From positions 62,329 to 126,328 of the forward strand of contig VWZW01007683.1 of the NCBI GenBank assembly GCA_013397115.1: a DNA stretch of 64,000 nt, written 5' to 3'. Position numbers and translations under genes: made by a program. The notes beneath the pieces were generated by a model. That model was not told the DNA's origin, did not search any database, and was given only the letters and a program-made list of their open reading frames with translations. Source of the DNA: Edolisoma coerulescens (taxonomy: Eukaryota > Chordata > Aves > Passeriformes > Campephagidae). Numbering within the stretch: the first letter of the stretch is position 1; every line of letters starts with the position of its first letter. Positions 36,801 to 48,262 of this stretch are shown piece after piece.

Positions 36801-37398
36801 CTAACTTCATGCTGCTCGCCAGGCTCGGGAGCACTGAGGAGGGTGCAGAGCCCCATGTGGTGCCAGGCAGGAGCTCTGTGAGATTGGCTCGGTGTCACTG
36901 GATCCCTGTGGAGCCATCACTGGGAATTACATCCCTCTGGAGCTGTCGTTGGAGCAGAGCTCGTGCCTGGTGCCACAGAAGATGCAGCTTGGGCATGGAG
37001 AGACCATAAATGTGGCACAGGTGAAGTGCATTCAGAGGGATAATGCACTGACAGAGCTGGAAAATGGAAAAGCTTTTGATACAGCCCCCACCCCCTTCCC
37101 CCCGTTCTTGTTCAGGGCTATAAATGTTACTGGCTCTTTGCAGCCGTGCAAACAAACAGCTCTGTGTGCGGCCAGAAAGGATCCTCCCTGCAGGAACTGA
37201 AGTCAAAGGAGAGAAATGAATGCCAAGACAAGCCATCCACCAGAGCAGGGAATGAGGCTTTGATTGCTTGGGGAAGAAGCTGGAGTGGACTTCCCACATG
37301 TTAAAGAGTCAAGACCTCACCAGCACAGCTCCCACCTGGGACACAGCCCCTCGCTCCTTCCAGCACGGCTCCAGGTGCAGCCAGCAGTGGGACACAAG
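33836..37398. other. Unique non-coding DNA
   Basis: No gene, RNA gene or CR1 copy recognised across about 3.5 kb. The part at about 36,200-36,430 is AT-rich and repeat-free. Overlapping open frames at 34.4-35.1 kb occur on both strands and show no domain. Confidence 0.5.
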
Positions 37399-37900
37399 AA
37401 TAGAATCGAATGGAATTGTTAAGGTTGGAAAAGACCTCCAGGATCATTAGCTCCAATCTTTGATTCAACAAACCACATCCCAAAGTGCCCTGTCTGCGTG
37501 CTTTTTGAGCACCTCCAGGGGTGAGGACTCCACTCCTTTTCCAGGGTTTGAACCCTCCCTATGAAGAAATTTTCCATAATACCCAACCTGCCCTGAGCCT
37601 GGCCCAGCCTGAGGCCGTTCCCTCTCCTCCTGTCTCTGTTCCCTGGGAGCAGAGCCCGACCCCCCCGGCTGCCCCCTCCTGTCAGGGAGTTGTGCAGAGC
37701 CACAAGGGCCCCCCTGAGCCTCCTTTTCTCCAGGCTGAGCCCCTTTCCCAGCTCCCTCAGCCGCTCCTGGTGCTCCAGCCCCTTCCCAGCTCCGTTCCCT
37801 TCCCTGGACACCCTCCAGCCCCTCAGGGTCTTTCTTCTTGTGAGGAGCCCAAAACTGGACACAGGATTTGAGGTGCAGCCCCACCAGTGCGGAGTTCAAG
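37399..37900 (-). mobile_element. CR1 LINE fragment, young-looking subfamily
   Basis: It starts with AATAGAATCGAATGGAATTG and TTAAGGTTGGAAAAGACCTC and continues 500 bases to CCCAAAACTGGACACAGGAT and TTGAGGTGCAGCCCCACCAG. Its middle is nearly identical to the copies at 8.7-9.0 kb and 50.3-50.7 kb (the latter inverted). Confidence 0.93.
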
Positions 37901-39240
37901 CTGCTTGAGACTGGTGGAATTGAGGGGTTGGACTTGTTGAGAACCCTGTGGAAATTAGACCAAGCAGGATTAATCCTAGACTCTGTAACTCCTGGGTCTT
38001 GGTAGCTTCAAGCAGCACGTGAATGGTTTCCACCTGGATCTTGAAAATTTCCATTGAAATTGGTGGGAAAGGAGGTTTTTAACACCACACTTTCCTTGAC
38101 TATGGTGGGAAACACCAAGACCAATGGGCTTCTTCCCCCCATGTTTCCAGGATGGAACACCACAGCATTTCCTTTGAGGACAGTCCTATTTTTTCCATAG
38201 CTCCAGTCTGCAAATGCTGTGGATTGGTCTAGAAACCCTCACCATGGGAAGGAACTTGAGCAGGTTGATTTTGACACAGTAGAACTTTTTTTGGCATGAA
38301 AAATAATTCCTTTTTTGACCAATTCTCTTGTTTAATTTCCAGCAGATGAGGAGTCACAACGAAGTAGCCTTGAGTAGGAGTTGAATATGAAAAACAGACT
38401 CTTGCAGAGGGAGGAAAGATGGGAACTTAATGAACTTACAGTCTCAATCATATAAAGCTGAACAAGAGAGCAATGTCTTTTCTCAAGTGACAGTTGTGTT
38501 GCTGTTCCCAAATGTTATTTTTTATTCCAACTATGCTAGCTGGGGTAATAAAAGATATGACTTTGCTCCCCTTACTTTGCCCAGTTGATTTTTTGCAAAT
38601 ACCAAATCCTGTTTTGTGTCCTTGGTAGATGCAAAATTACCCGGAGTTGCCCCCAGTTGCAAGTGCAAATCTGTTAGAAATGGTTTATAGTAACACACAG
38701 GCTTGGCTACCATAGCACGGGGAAAATGTTTTAAAAAAATGGTGTAGACTCACTCCCACAGAATGAAAATCCTTGGTGTCCTTATTCCATTTACATCTTA
38801 CACTGTTATATCGATGCTGGTATTTTTGATACAATTTGTAGGATGTAGTGAAGGGATTTTTTAATATACTCAGATGTTGAAGAGCACTGAATGTTTCACT
38901 TTTTTTTTTTTTTAATTTACTCAAACCTTTAGACATTATTAAAGAAACCAGTGTGATATTTCTGAGGCAAATGCCAGGAATTTCAAAATTCCATAAATGT
39001 ATTTTCAATTGATGGTGAAAAGCCAGAGCAGGGATCTGAGACTTCCACACCATCCCATGCTCTGATGTGACAGTGGGAATTGCCCATGATTTCCTATAAG
39101 GGCATTCCTTGTAGATCCGTTTGCTGCTCTGCCCAAAAGCAAACACGAGCCCTTTCCTCCATTTCTTCCAAATTGCTGCATCCCAGCAATTGGCTGTGGG
39201 TCCTTTGTGTAAAGAGAAGAGAAACCAGCTGGTTAAATCC
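37901..39240. other. Unique AT-rich non-coding DNA
   Basis: No gene recognised. A T-run of about 14 bases starts at 38,900. Confidence 0.5.
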
Positions 39241-39362
39241 CAGAATCACAGAATGATTTGGGTCGGAAGGGACATTAAATAGCATCAGTCCCACCCCTTG
39301 CCACGGGCAGGAACACCTTCCACTATCCTAGGTTGCTCCAAGCCCTGTCCAGCCTGGCCTCG
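39241..39362 (-). mobile_element. CR1 LINE 3' fragment
   Basis: CAGAATCACAGAATGATTTG, GGTCGGAAGGGACATTAAAT and CCACGGGCAGGAACACCTTC match the reverse complement of the CR1 3' end. Confidence 0.92.
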
Positions 39363-40867
39363 AGGGTGAGGATGTGCATCCAAATCCATTGATGGGGGTG
39401 TGAGCCCCACTCCCATCCCTGCCCCATCCCTGTGGGGCAGCACAGCTGGGCAAATGAAACAGAGTTAAATGAGCAGCTTGCAAAGAATATCTCCGTGTTT
39501 GCATATTTTTCCTTAATTTCCGCCCTCACCAGAGGTTCCAGGTCTACAGCTGATGACACAGAGTTAAGAAGTCGAAACTTTTTAACTGGGTTTTGGACTT
39601 CATGAGGAAAAAAGATGGTAACATTGGAGGGGTGGTGGGGTAGGGGGTGACATTCCTTTGTAGGGAACCACGTGGCAAGGCTGACAGTGAAATACTGTTC
39701 TCCAGGTGAATTATTAATGTTGACATAGGAAGGGATATTCCTTGGGAACTGGTCATTACTGCAATAACTCCTGTTTCTTCCCCCTCCCCACAGCTCTCGG
39801 ACAGGGGTTTAGGCCAAGCAATCTTTGAGACTCCAGGGCAAACAAGCTCAGAGGTTACCAAGAGAATTTCTCCTTTCATTAACTCCCAGCTCCAAAAACT
39901 CCGGCTTTGCTGCTGGAGCCCAGCCACTCTGTGCCTTTGTGAGTCGTGGTTGGTGACAGGAGTTCAGAGGGGTCACGCTGGGCTGTGGCAGCGCCCACCC
40001 CCCACGGCTGCAGCAGGGGATGGATGGAGGTGCCCAGGCCTCCAGTAATTGGCTTTGGAGAAAACCAGCACTGCCCAGAGAGTGCCACCAACTAAAGCCA
40101 AATGAACATTTCCACCTGCAGCTTTGTCATCCTCTACAGCTCCTGGGACACGGGAGCTGCTCATTTCATTGCCAGGGAGGTAACTGGGGGAAAAATTCCC
40201 TCTTACCCCCCACTGCATCTTCCTCGTTTGAACAATGGAGCTCGGGCTGCTGGGACGTTCCCTGGAGCCCTGAGGGTTTTACTTCTGGAAGGTGCACACT
40301 TCCACTCAGGGATGATTTTTTTTGGTTGTTCATTGCTTTGGGTGAGGATTATTTTCTTACAAGGTTCCTTTTGCCTTCTCCTTACACGCAGAGCTGGTTT
40401 CTGAATGCTGCTGAGAGATTTGTCTGGAGTGGTACAGGACCAGAAAGGGGCAAATCCTGTCCCAGTGGGAGAACGTGCCTCTCTTCCACATCTCCCCCTA
40501 ACTTTGGGGTGCCCAGTGCCCAGGATCCCGGAGAGAACCGCTCCATGCTTTTTCCTTTGCAGGCACCACCACCTAGTGCAGTGCACTGGAACTTCATGTT
40601 TTCCCCCGGATTTTATCCCACAGTTGCAATCGATTGGTGAAGCTGGTGGAATAATTGGTGCTTAATAAATTAGCCACTGCTCTGAGGTGTTTGTTTTTCT
40701 TAACCACTGCAAACAGTTCTCAAAGGGGGCACGATTTCCACAGCCAGGCAATGGGTTCATTGTCTCCAAACAGGAATTTGCAAAGCAACCGCTCTGGCTG
40801 CTCTTAAAGGAGAGACCTTTTTTGGGATTTTGAAGTTGACTCAGTCCCTGTCCAGGCAGGCAGGATA
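39363..40867. other. Unique non-coding DNA
   Basis: No gene recognised. The 206-codon open frame at 40,020-40,640 has no recognisable domain and overlaps a frame on the other strand. Confidence 0.5.
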
Positions 40868-41095
40868 AAATCACAGAATCCCAAACTGGTTTGAGTGGGA
40901 AGGGACCATAAAGCCCATCCAGTGTCACCCCTGCCATGGGCAGGGACACCTCCCACTATCCCAGGTTGCTCCTCATCCAACCTGGCCTTGGACACTTCCA
41001 GGGATGGGACAGGCACAATTTCTCTGAGAAACCTGTTCCAGTGTCTCATCACCCTCACAGGGAAGAATTTCTTCCTTATATCTACTCTAAACCAC
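40868..41095 (-). mobile_element. CR1 LINE 3' fragment
   Basis: AATCACAGAATCCCAAACTG, then GCCATGGGCAGGGACACCTC and GGGAAGAATTTCTTCCTTAT, is the reverse complement of about 230 bases of CR1 3' end. Confidence 0.93.
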
Positions 41096-41809
41096 GGGTA
41101 GCCATAAGCAAGAGCAAGGGAGAGGGAAAATCCTTCCCTCCTGGGACGTTTGTATGTGAACCTCACACCAAGTGAGTCAAGGCTGTGGACATTTCCCGAG
41201 GGAACTGGAGAGAGGTGCACTGAGCAGAACCTTCACATGGACATCTTTCTCCTCTGATGCTTCCCTGCCTGTTTACCCTTCAAACTCTCCATGCTTCTCA
41301 GTCTGGTTTATTTTTCAATTCATTTTTCACGTGCCCCAAAGGGATGCAGCACTGGCCTGGTGTGCAGGAGGTCTCTGCTCCTGAGCCAGCACCGACTCCT
41401 GCTCCCAGAGCCCACTGCTGGATCAGGTGTAGAAAGTGAAAGGTGCAAACAGAGAGGTTCCTTGTCTTTTCCATATCTGAGAAGTGTCTCAGAGTTTGTC
41501 TGGATCATGCCATGATTTTTTCAACCTGCTTTTCCTTCCAGGGTGCTGGCATTTCCCCCAAAGTTAGAGAAAGAGGGAGCAATGTGACTGTTACCTCCAG
41601 GTTAAGTAGCTTTACATTTTGGTTTGCCTTGAGGTACTCCTCCAGCACTGGTTTCGAACAGAGGCTGATTTTCCCAAATGTGAAGACACAGAGTCCCCCA
41701 GTTCCCGACTTGGTGGAGAATTGCCTCCTAAGGCACGATGTAAAGCCATGGCATGGGCCCTGTTTGTCCCCAAGCCAGGGCATCCCGTTTACAGTCACAG
41801 CCTGAGCAC
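41096..41809. other. Unique non-coding DNA
   Basis: Nothing recognisable by eye. Confidence 0.5.
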
Positions 41810-41872
41810 AGAATCACAGGTCCATCATTTCAGTTGGAAATGGCCTTTAAGATCATCAGGTCCAATGGCCTG
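41810..41872 (-). mobile_element. CR1 LINE 3' terminal fragment
   Basis: AGAATCACAGGTCCATCATT, then TCAGTTGGAAATGGCCTTTA and AGATCATCAGGTCCAATGGC, is a short, diverged CR1 end. Confidence 0.75.
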
Positions 41873-43380
41873 CCACGTTTTGTGGGAGTGAACCATGGGC
41901 TGAGAGCTCCACGTGGTGGTAGTGTGGGTCCTCAGCCACCTGAGCACTCTCCATCCCCACCATTCCTTCACAGTCAAGTGGAAGTTTGAAGCAATGGAAA
42001 TAAAACTACATTATTCCAGGCAGAGCTGATTTCATGAAAAATACATTGTCTTTCCACAGCTTCAGTGAAAATATATTGGTTTCTGCCAGATTAAATTAGA
42101 AGTCATCTATTCTCAGAACCTGCGAGGAACTGGCATGAGAGGAGTGGATATGAGAGACTTCAAATCTCTTGCGGGGACTGAATTAAATGACTGCAACCCT
42201 TTGCCTGCAAAGGAAACCAAGTAATGTTTCCTCCTGCTAAACATGCACTGCAAAATAATCATATGAAAACACTAAAATAGTCATGTATTTACAGTCTGAG
42301 CTCAGGAATTACTAGTTTGCTTCGCTTTTGTTTGACAGGCATAGTTTTGTATTAAAAGGTGAATCAAATGAATATGAGTAAAACTATTACCCACCTCAAA
42401 ACCAGGAGTAATTGTAGGTGAAACAGGAAGTTGTATTCAACAAAAAAATAAATGTTTCTGTTTAATTTAAAAGGCCTTAAAATTCTGGGTTTGTCTGGTT
42501 TTCCCAATGTTGCACCGTGGCAGTTTCTGAGCTGAAAGCCCTGCAATGAGAAATCAAGACACTTCATTCTGCAAGTGTCAAGACAAAGAATCTTCACTTT
42601 TCCAGTCTTTCTACCCATTTTCTTTTGAGCTGAACTCATCAAATCCTCATAAATCTTTGGGGCTGTTGAAAAGGACTCAATGTCTCTTTTTAAACCTTTT
42701 CAAACTTTTCAAAGATGAATAAACCCCCATTTGCTAAAAGGTGGTTGTGCTGACCAGAGTTCAAAGACTTGTCTCATTCTGTTGGCATTGGCTTTGCTAC
42801 CAAACAGCCCCAAATACACCTTTCTGCAAAATAAATGGGCTTGGACTAACTCAGTTTGGATGCTCTTGAACTGCAGCAAAGTCTCCTTGTGGTTTACCCT
42901 CTGACACCTAATTAACCTTCCCCTGAGCAAGGCATTTATATTCTGGAGTAAATGCACTATCACACAGAGTTATTCTGCAATTACACGAACTTTTATTTGG
43001 TCTCAGCATAACAGGAGCAAGCACAGGGTGAGCAGAGGCTGAACAGCTCGAGCATCCCCTGCTGCCTGCAGGGACAGGCTCCCTGTGCTCACCTGCACTG
43101 GTTTCTGAACTTGGTATTTGTGCAGTGAAAAGCAATCCTGGAATGAACAGTGACAAAAATGGGACCTCCCAAAGGATTTTCACCTCGGGAATCCCAGTGA
43201 AATCCTCATCAGGGATTTTACACCTGGCCTCTGCAGGAGGACAGTGCTTTAACAGAGGGGACGTGAATCATCATCAAAAAGGTTTGCACATTCTCTGACT
43301 TTGGTTTCAAGTGGTTTCATGTCCATTCCTCTTAAACTGGTTGGAAACTGGGGAAAAGATGAGATCAGAGGATGTTTTCA
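41873..43380. other. Unique non-coding DNA with an AT-rich conserved-looking segment
   Basis: No gene recognised. The part at about 42,000-42,360 is repeat-free and AT-rich, with AGATTAAATTAGAAG, TGAATTAAATGAC and ATAATCATATG, and could be an enhancer; inference only. Confidence 0.45.
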
Positions 43381-43520
43381 GAGCCTGGAAACATTCAAGG
43401 CTGGATTCAGCTAGGCTTGGGACAACCTGGTCCAGTGGAAGGTGTCCCTGCCCATGGCAGGGGGTGGAACCGGATGAGCTTTAAGGTCTCTTCCAACCCA
43501 AACTATTTCATGATTCAATG
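43381..43520 (+). mobile_element. CR1 LINE 3' fragment
   Basis: CCTGGTCCAGTGGAAGGTGT, then CCCTGCCCATGGCAGGGGGT and AACCCAAACTATTTCATGAT, is a sense CR1 3' terminus. Confidence 0.92.
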
Positions 43521-44092
43521 AAAGAGGGTAAATAGAAAGGTGCCATCAGACAGCTCATCCTGACAGCAGATCCCACTGCTTGAACCAGAATGGTTTGGTA
43601 ATATTTGGGTAGAGAATGGAACACAGAAATGCTTCACCTTCCTAAATACCTGAGTTCCATCACCACGGAGCAGCTTCCTGTGCAAAGTCTGCCAAAAAAC
43701 CGATGGCATGCTGAAAGTGACTCCCCCAGGGCCTGGGGCCATCCCGTATCCCAGCCACTGAGTGCTGTGAATGATGAGTAAATGTCAGTGCCTGAGCCCT
43801 GGCACAGGCTGGGCTGCATTGCCTGTTTCTGATTTACAAGAGTCAGCCCTGCATCCATCCTGCGGCTCTCAGCAATTTCCCCAAGAGGAGGAAACAAAGC
43901 AGATTTTGGCAAGGTTCGCTAGAGCAAGCCACAATTTTCTCCTTAAGGGCTTTTACCACTTGCAAATTTGCTTTTCTTGTATTTACAGCTCCTTCCTGGC
44001 AGGACTCCGGGGTATGGGGGTGACCCACAGCAGAAATGATAATTGCAAGGGCACAATGCTGAAGGGTTGGAGTGATGCCACCACGGGAAAGG
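43521..44092. other. Unique non-coding DNA
   Basis: Nothing recognisable between the CR1 tail and the minisatellite. Confidence 0.5.
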
Positions 44093-44312
44093 CTTTCAGG
44101 AAGATGCTTTCAGAAAGATGTTTTCAGTAGATGGATTCAGGAGATGGTTTCAGTAGATGCTTTCAGAAAGATGCTTTTGGGAGATGCCGTCAGAAGGTGC
44201 TTTCAGAAGATGGTTTCAGGAGAGGCTTTCAGGAAAATGCCTTCGGGAGATGGTTGCAGTAAGATGTTTTTGATAGATGCATTCAGGAAGATTCTCTCAG
44301 AGGACGTTTCAG
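44093..44312. repeat. Minisatellite, 13-14 bp unit, about 17 copies
   Basis: A core of the type GAGATGCTTTCAG repeats about 17 times. The CTTTCAG-like cores start at 44,093, 44,107, 44,121, 44,134, 44,147, 44,160 and so on to 44,306, an average period of 13.3 bases. Units are diverged and alternate between 12 and 14 bases. A plus-strand frame stays open through the whole array (44,072-44,353), but mixed unit lengths mean it is not an in-frame protein repeat. Confidence 0.9.
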
Positions 44313-44395
44313 CTCCACCATCTCTGCTGCTCTCTCCAGCTCAGCTGCAGTGACTGCACTGGGGATCCTTGCCCATTGCTGGGCTTTGCTCTGCT

Positions 44396-44618
44396 CATAG
44401 AATCCAGACTGGTTTGGGTTGGAAGGGATATTAAAGACCACCCAGTCCCATCCAGTGCCATGGGCAGGGACACCTTCCACTACCCCGGGGTGCTCCCAGC
44501 CCCATCCAGCCTGGCCTTGGACACTGCCAGGGATCCAGGGGCAGCCTCAGCTGCTCTGGGCATCCTGTGCCAGGGCCTCACCACCTTCCCAGGGAACAAT
44601 TCCTTCCTAATTGTCCTC
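44396..44618 (-). mobile_element. CR1 LINE 3' fragment
   Basis: ATAGAATCCAGACTGGTTTG, GGTTGGAAGGGATATTAAAG and GGATCCAGGGGCAGCCTCAG match the reverse complement of the subfamily seen at 27.4 and 47.4 kb. Confidence 0.93.
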
Positions 44619-46477
44619 TCAGCACTGACTCAGTGAGACCTTTCCTCGCCACTTTGTAAGAGTAAAAATCCTTGAAATGCTCTTCCATTCTTAGCAGCAG
44701 GAGCTGCAGCTCTGGCAGTAACTGCTGTCATGTCTGCCTTCCAAGTGCAGATGAACGATGGCCACTTTTCTGCTGGTTGAGAATTTGCTTCTGAAGTTCT
44801 GCACCTGCCCTGGAGAGCTGCTCCCTCACCACCTTGAGCAGCACCTGGGATCTGAGTCCCAGCTCATTTTTGGCTACCAGCAAACCTCCATCACATCCTG
44901 CCTGGCCAGAAACATGACCAGACACAGAGCCACAGCGGGGAAACAGGCAGTGCCTGCTTTGTTCTTTCATTAGAACTTGATTTGGTGCCGTATTTAAACA
45001 TGAATAACTGAGAAGGGAACGACAGGGCTCTGCTCCTTGCTGGCTGTTATTAAAACTCTAAATCAGGCTGCCTACGGAGCCATCCCTGCTACCTTTGCAA
45101 AATGAAAACAGGGAGTTGGCCCCTTCTGTCTCTGAGGGAGGGTGAAAGCACTCTCAGCGATCCTAATAAAGCACCTGGATTTTCCTGAACCTGCCACTTT
45201 GCAGTTTGCAATGTTGTAAATCACCACAACAGGGTTGTGGAGGAAAAAGACTTGAAAATGCTCCTCCTAAAGGGCAGCTCTGCTGTAACGCAGACCAGCA
45301 GCTGCCCAGATGCTGTTCAGCTGTTCAGCTGTAAATTCAGTGATGGATTTCTTAGAGGTGGAGATTCATTCCCCAAAATCCCACATCTAGCCTAAAACTC
45401 TGACCCAGAAACATCCCCCTTGCTGGGGCATGGCTGGAAGGACTGCAGGGAACATGGTGGGAATCCTGGTTTAACCCCAGTGGCAACTCAACCCCACACA
45501 CCCCGGTGGGATGGGGAAGAGAATCTGAAGGGTAGAAGTGAGAAAACTTGTGGTTGAGGTAAACATTTTAATAGGTAAGGCAAAAACTGTGTGTGCAAAC
45601 CAAAGAATCCATTCACCACTTGCCATCACAGGCAGGTGTTCAGCCATCCCAGGAAAACAGGGCCTCACCACTGGCACGGTGACTTGGGAAGACAAAAGCC
45701 ATGACTCGGAATATCCCCTCTCTCCCTTCTTCCCCCAGCTAAGTTTGACTCCATATGGTCTGGGATATCCCTGGGATCAGCTGGGATTCTGTCTGTGCCT
45801 CCCCCAGCTTCTTGGGCAGCCCCAGCCTCCCTTCTGGTGGGGTGAGGAGCAGAAAAGGCCCTGGCTCTGTGTCAGCCCTGCCCAGCAAAAGCAAAACGTC
45901 CCTGGATTACGTCCAGCACAAATCCCAGCCACAGCCCCAGACAAGCTACGGTGAAGGAAATGAACTCTCTCCCACCCACATCCAGCACATGGTGGGATGG
46001 GGACATTAAACTGTTTAGGTTGATATAACTGATCCACTGTTTCAAAACACTAAAAAAAAAAAAGTCCAAAGTTTTGGTTTTGTTTGGATTTTTTGTTGTT
46101 ATTACACAAGGTTTAGGTTCTTTCAATTTCATTTTCCAGGCAGCCTTTTCCTGCCGAGATATCACTGACCAGCTTCAGCACGAAAAGCTCTGACTGACCT
46201 GAAAATGCATTTCCACTGCTCAGATAATTCATCTTCACTGCTGTCTGCCAAGTGAGAGCACTGAGTCACCCCCATCCCCACCAGCCTGGTCACAGCCTCC
46301 CCCAGCCTGGCCAGCAAAGCTCTCACCCACAGAGAGGACTCAGCAGAGGGTTTTTTTCCTGTCTGATGGGAAAACAGAACCTTCCTTCATCTTCTGGAAT
46401 GAACTTTCTGCCCTTCTATAGAGAGGAGACCAGCAAAGACACCGGGGTAGAGGACTGGTGATGCATTTCACACCATC
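44619..46477. other. Unique non-coding DNA
   Basis: No gene recognised. An A-run followed by a T/G-rich stretch lies at 46,052-46,105. Confidence 0.5.
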
Positions 46478-46660
46478 AGAGACTTCCAGACTGGTTTGGG
46501 TTGAAAAAGACCTTCCCACCCAGTGCCACCCCTGCCATGGCAGGGACACCTCCCACTGCCCCAGGCTGCTCCCAGCCCCGTCCGGCCTGGCCTGGGACAC
46601 TGCCAGGGATCCAGGATCCACCCTGTGCCAGGGCCTGCCCACCCTCACAGGGAAGTATTC
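46478..46660 (-). mobile_element. CR1 LINE 3' fragment
   Basis: CCAGACTGGTTTGGGTTGAA, then CCACCCCTGCCATGGCAGGG and CTGCCAGGGATCCAGGATCC, is CR1 in reverse complement with a small internal deletion. Confidence 0.9.
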
Positions 46661-47430
46661 ATAGAAAGAAATGAACTTGGATAAAAGATCTATTGAGCCC
46701 CATTTGCAATTTTTTTCTCTCTGAAAGCAGGCAAAATGATTCTTTAACTTTTCTGGGTCTTTTCTCTCACCCATCACCTCAGGTACCCTCTCAGAGAACA
46801 TGTGATGAGCCAAGGGCTCAGGGTAGGACCCTCTTCTGTCACATCTTACACAAGCTGAAGGGACCTGTTAAGTGGGGGCAGCTCCATGGAGCAAAGCGCC
46901 TGAGCTGCTCAGCTCTGCCAAGAGCAGCTCTGGGCAATTATTATTGCGCTGACTTAAATCACATCCAAAAGGAACACAGAAATTCCATGTGTTCTTCCCC
47001 CTCAGAAAGGGCAAGGATTTAAGATGAGTTTTGTTCTCTCAGTGCAGGAACAGCTCCTCTGGAGTGGACAGAATCCTGCTGAGAGTAAATACCATAATCT
47101 GGTCGAGTTCCTGTCCCTGCTGCTTCTCAGTCCATTGAATAACCACGAACTAACTCACCCAGCATCCCCGAGGGGGGAAGGATTAGGCCCATCCAGCACA
47201 CTGGGGAGTACAAATTAAATTACATGTTCCAGCCAAAAGCCTCTCTCATGTGGCCTCCAGCAAACTTCACCCCTCGTCCAAGACTCTGATTTCCATAAAG
47301 TTCTGACGATGCCACAGGACACATCTCCGGTGTATCAATCTGTCCCCACTGCAAACAGTCCCTTTAGTCAGCTCACTCCATGCTGCTGCCTTTGGGAGGT
47401 CCCCCTGCAGCAGAGCCGCCTCCAGCTCAG
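46661..47430. other. Unique non-coding DNA
   Basis: Nothing recognisable. Confidence 0.5.
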
Positions 47431-47828
47431 GGGTCCCAGCACTGGAAGGACCTAGAGCTGCTGGAGCAGGTCCAGAGGAGGCCATGGAAATGCTCCAAAG
47501 GCTGGGGCCCCTCTGCTGGGAGAGCTGGGGGTGCTCACCTGGAGAGGAGAAGCTCCAGGGAGAGCTCAGAGCCCCTTCCAGGGCCTAAAGGGGCTCCAGG
47601 AGAGCTGGAGAGGGACTGGGCACAAGGCATGGAGGGACAGGACACAGGGAATGGCTTCCCACTGCCAGAGGGCAGGGATGGATGGGATATTGGGAAGGAA
47701 TTCCTGGCTGGGAGGGTGGGGAGGCCCTGGCACAGGGTGCCCAGAGCAGCCGAGGCTGCCCCTGGATCCCTGGCAGTGCCCAAGGCCAGGCTGGACATTG
47801 GGGCTTGGATCAACCTGGGACAGTGGAA
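47431..47828 (+). mobile_element. CR1 LINE copy, 3' truncated
   Basis: It runs from GGACCTAGAGCTGCTGGAGC, through AGGAATTCCTGGCTGGGAGG, to GGGACAGTGGAAGTTGGGAT, where the usual 3' end (GGTGTCCCTGCCCATGG and the ATTCTRTG tail) is missing. Full frames cross it only because the element is GC-rich and recently active. Confidence 0.92.
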
Positions 47829-47879
47829 GTTGGGATTTGCTCTCAATACAAATGCAAATAAAAGTTTTTTACCCATTGG

Positions 47880-48262
47880 CCCTGCACAGACCCCCCAACA
47901 ACCCCACCCTGGGCATCCCTGGCAGCGCTGCCCAAACGCTCCCGGAGCTCTGGCAGCCTCGGGGCCGGGACCATTCCCTGGGGAGCCTGGGCAGTGCCCA
48001 GCACCCTCTGGGGGAAGAGCCTTTCCCTGATCCCCACCCCAAATCCCCCTGGCCCAGCTCCAGCCGTTCCCTTGTCCTGTCCCTGTCCCAGGGAGCAGAG
48101 ATCGGAGCTGCCCCTGGGGAGGAGCTGCAGCCCCCGCTGAGCTCTGCCCTCAGCCTCCTCTGCTCCAGCTGAACAGGCAGTGTGCCCTCAGCTGCTCCTC
48201 GTGTGCCCCTCCAGACCCTTCCCCATCTTCATGTCCCTCTTTTGGACACTTCCAACACCTTT
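47880..48262 (-). mobile_element. CR1 LINE fragment, inverted next to the previous copy
   Basis: CCCCAACAACCCCACCCTGG, then GCATCCCTGGCAGCGCTGCC, GCAGTGCCCAGCACCCTCTG and CCTCCTCTGCTCCAGCTGAA, is the reverse complement of the subfamily at 17.1-17.8 kb. It sits only about 50 bases from a plus-strand copy of another subfamily. Confidence 0.92.

Noticed and set aside
40020..40640. 206-codon plus-strand open frame
   Set aside because: No recognisable domain, a 127-codon frame overlaps on the other strand, and no splice or promoter context supports it.
45300..45335. Short CTGTTCAG duplication
   Set aside because: Only two 8-base units; too small to be more than chance.
47380..48172. Two 213-216 codon plus-strand frames
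   Set aside because: Both lie almost entirely in the opposed CR1 copies at 47,431-48,262.
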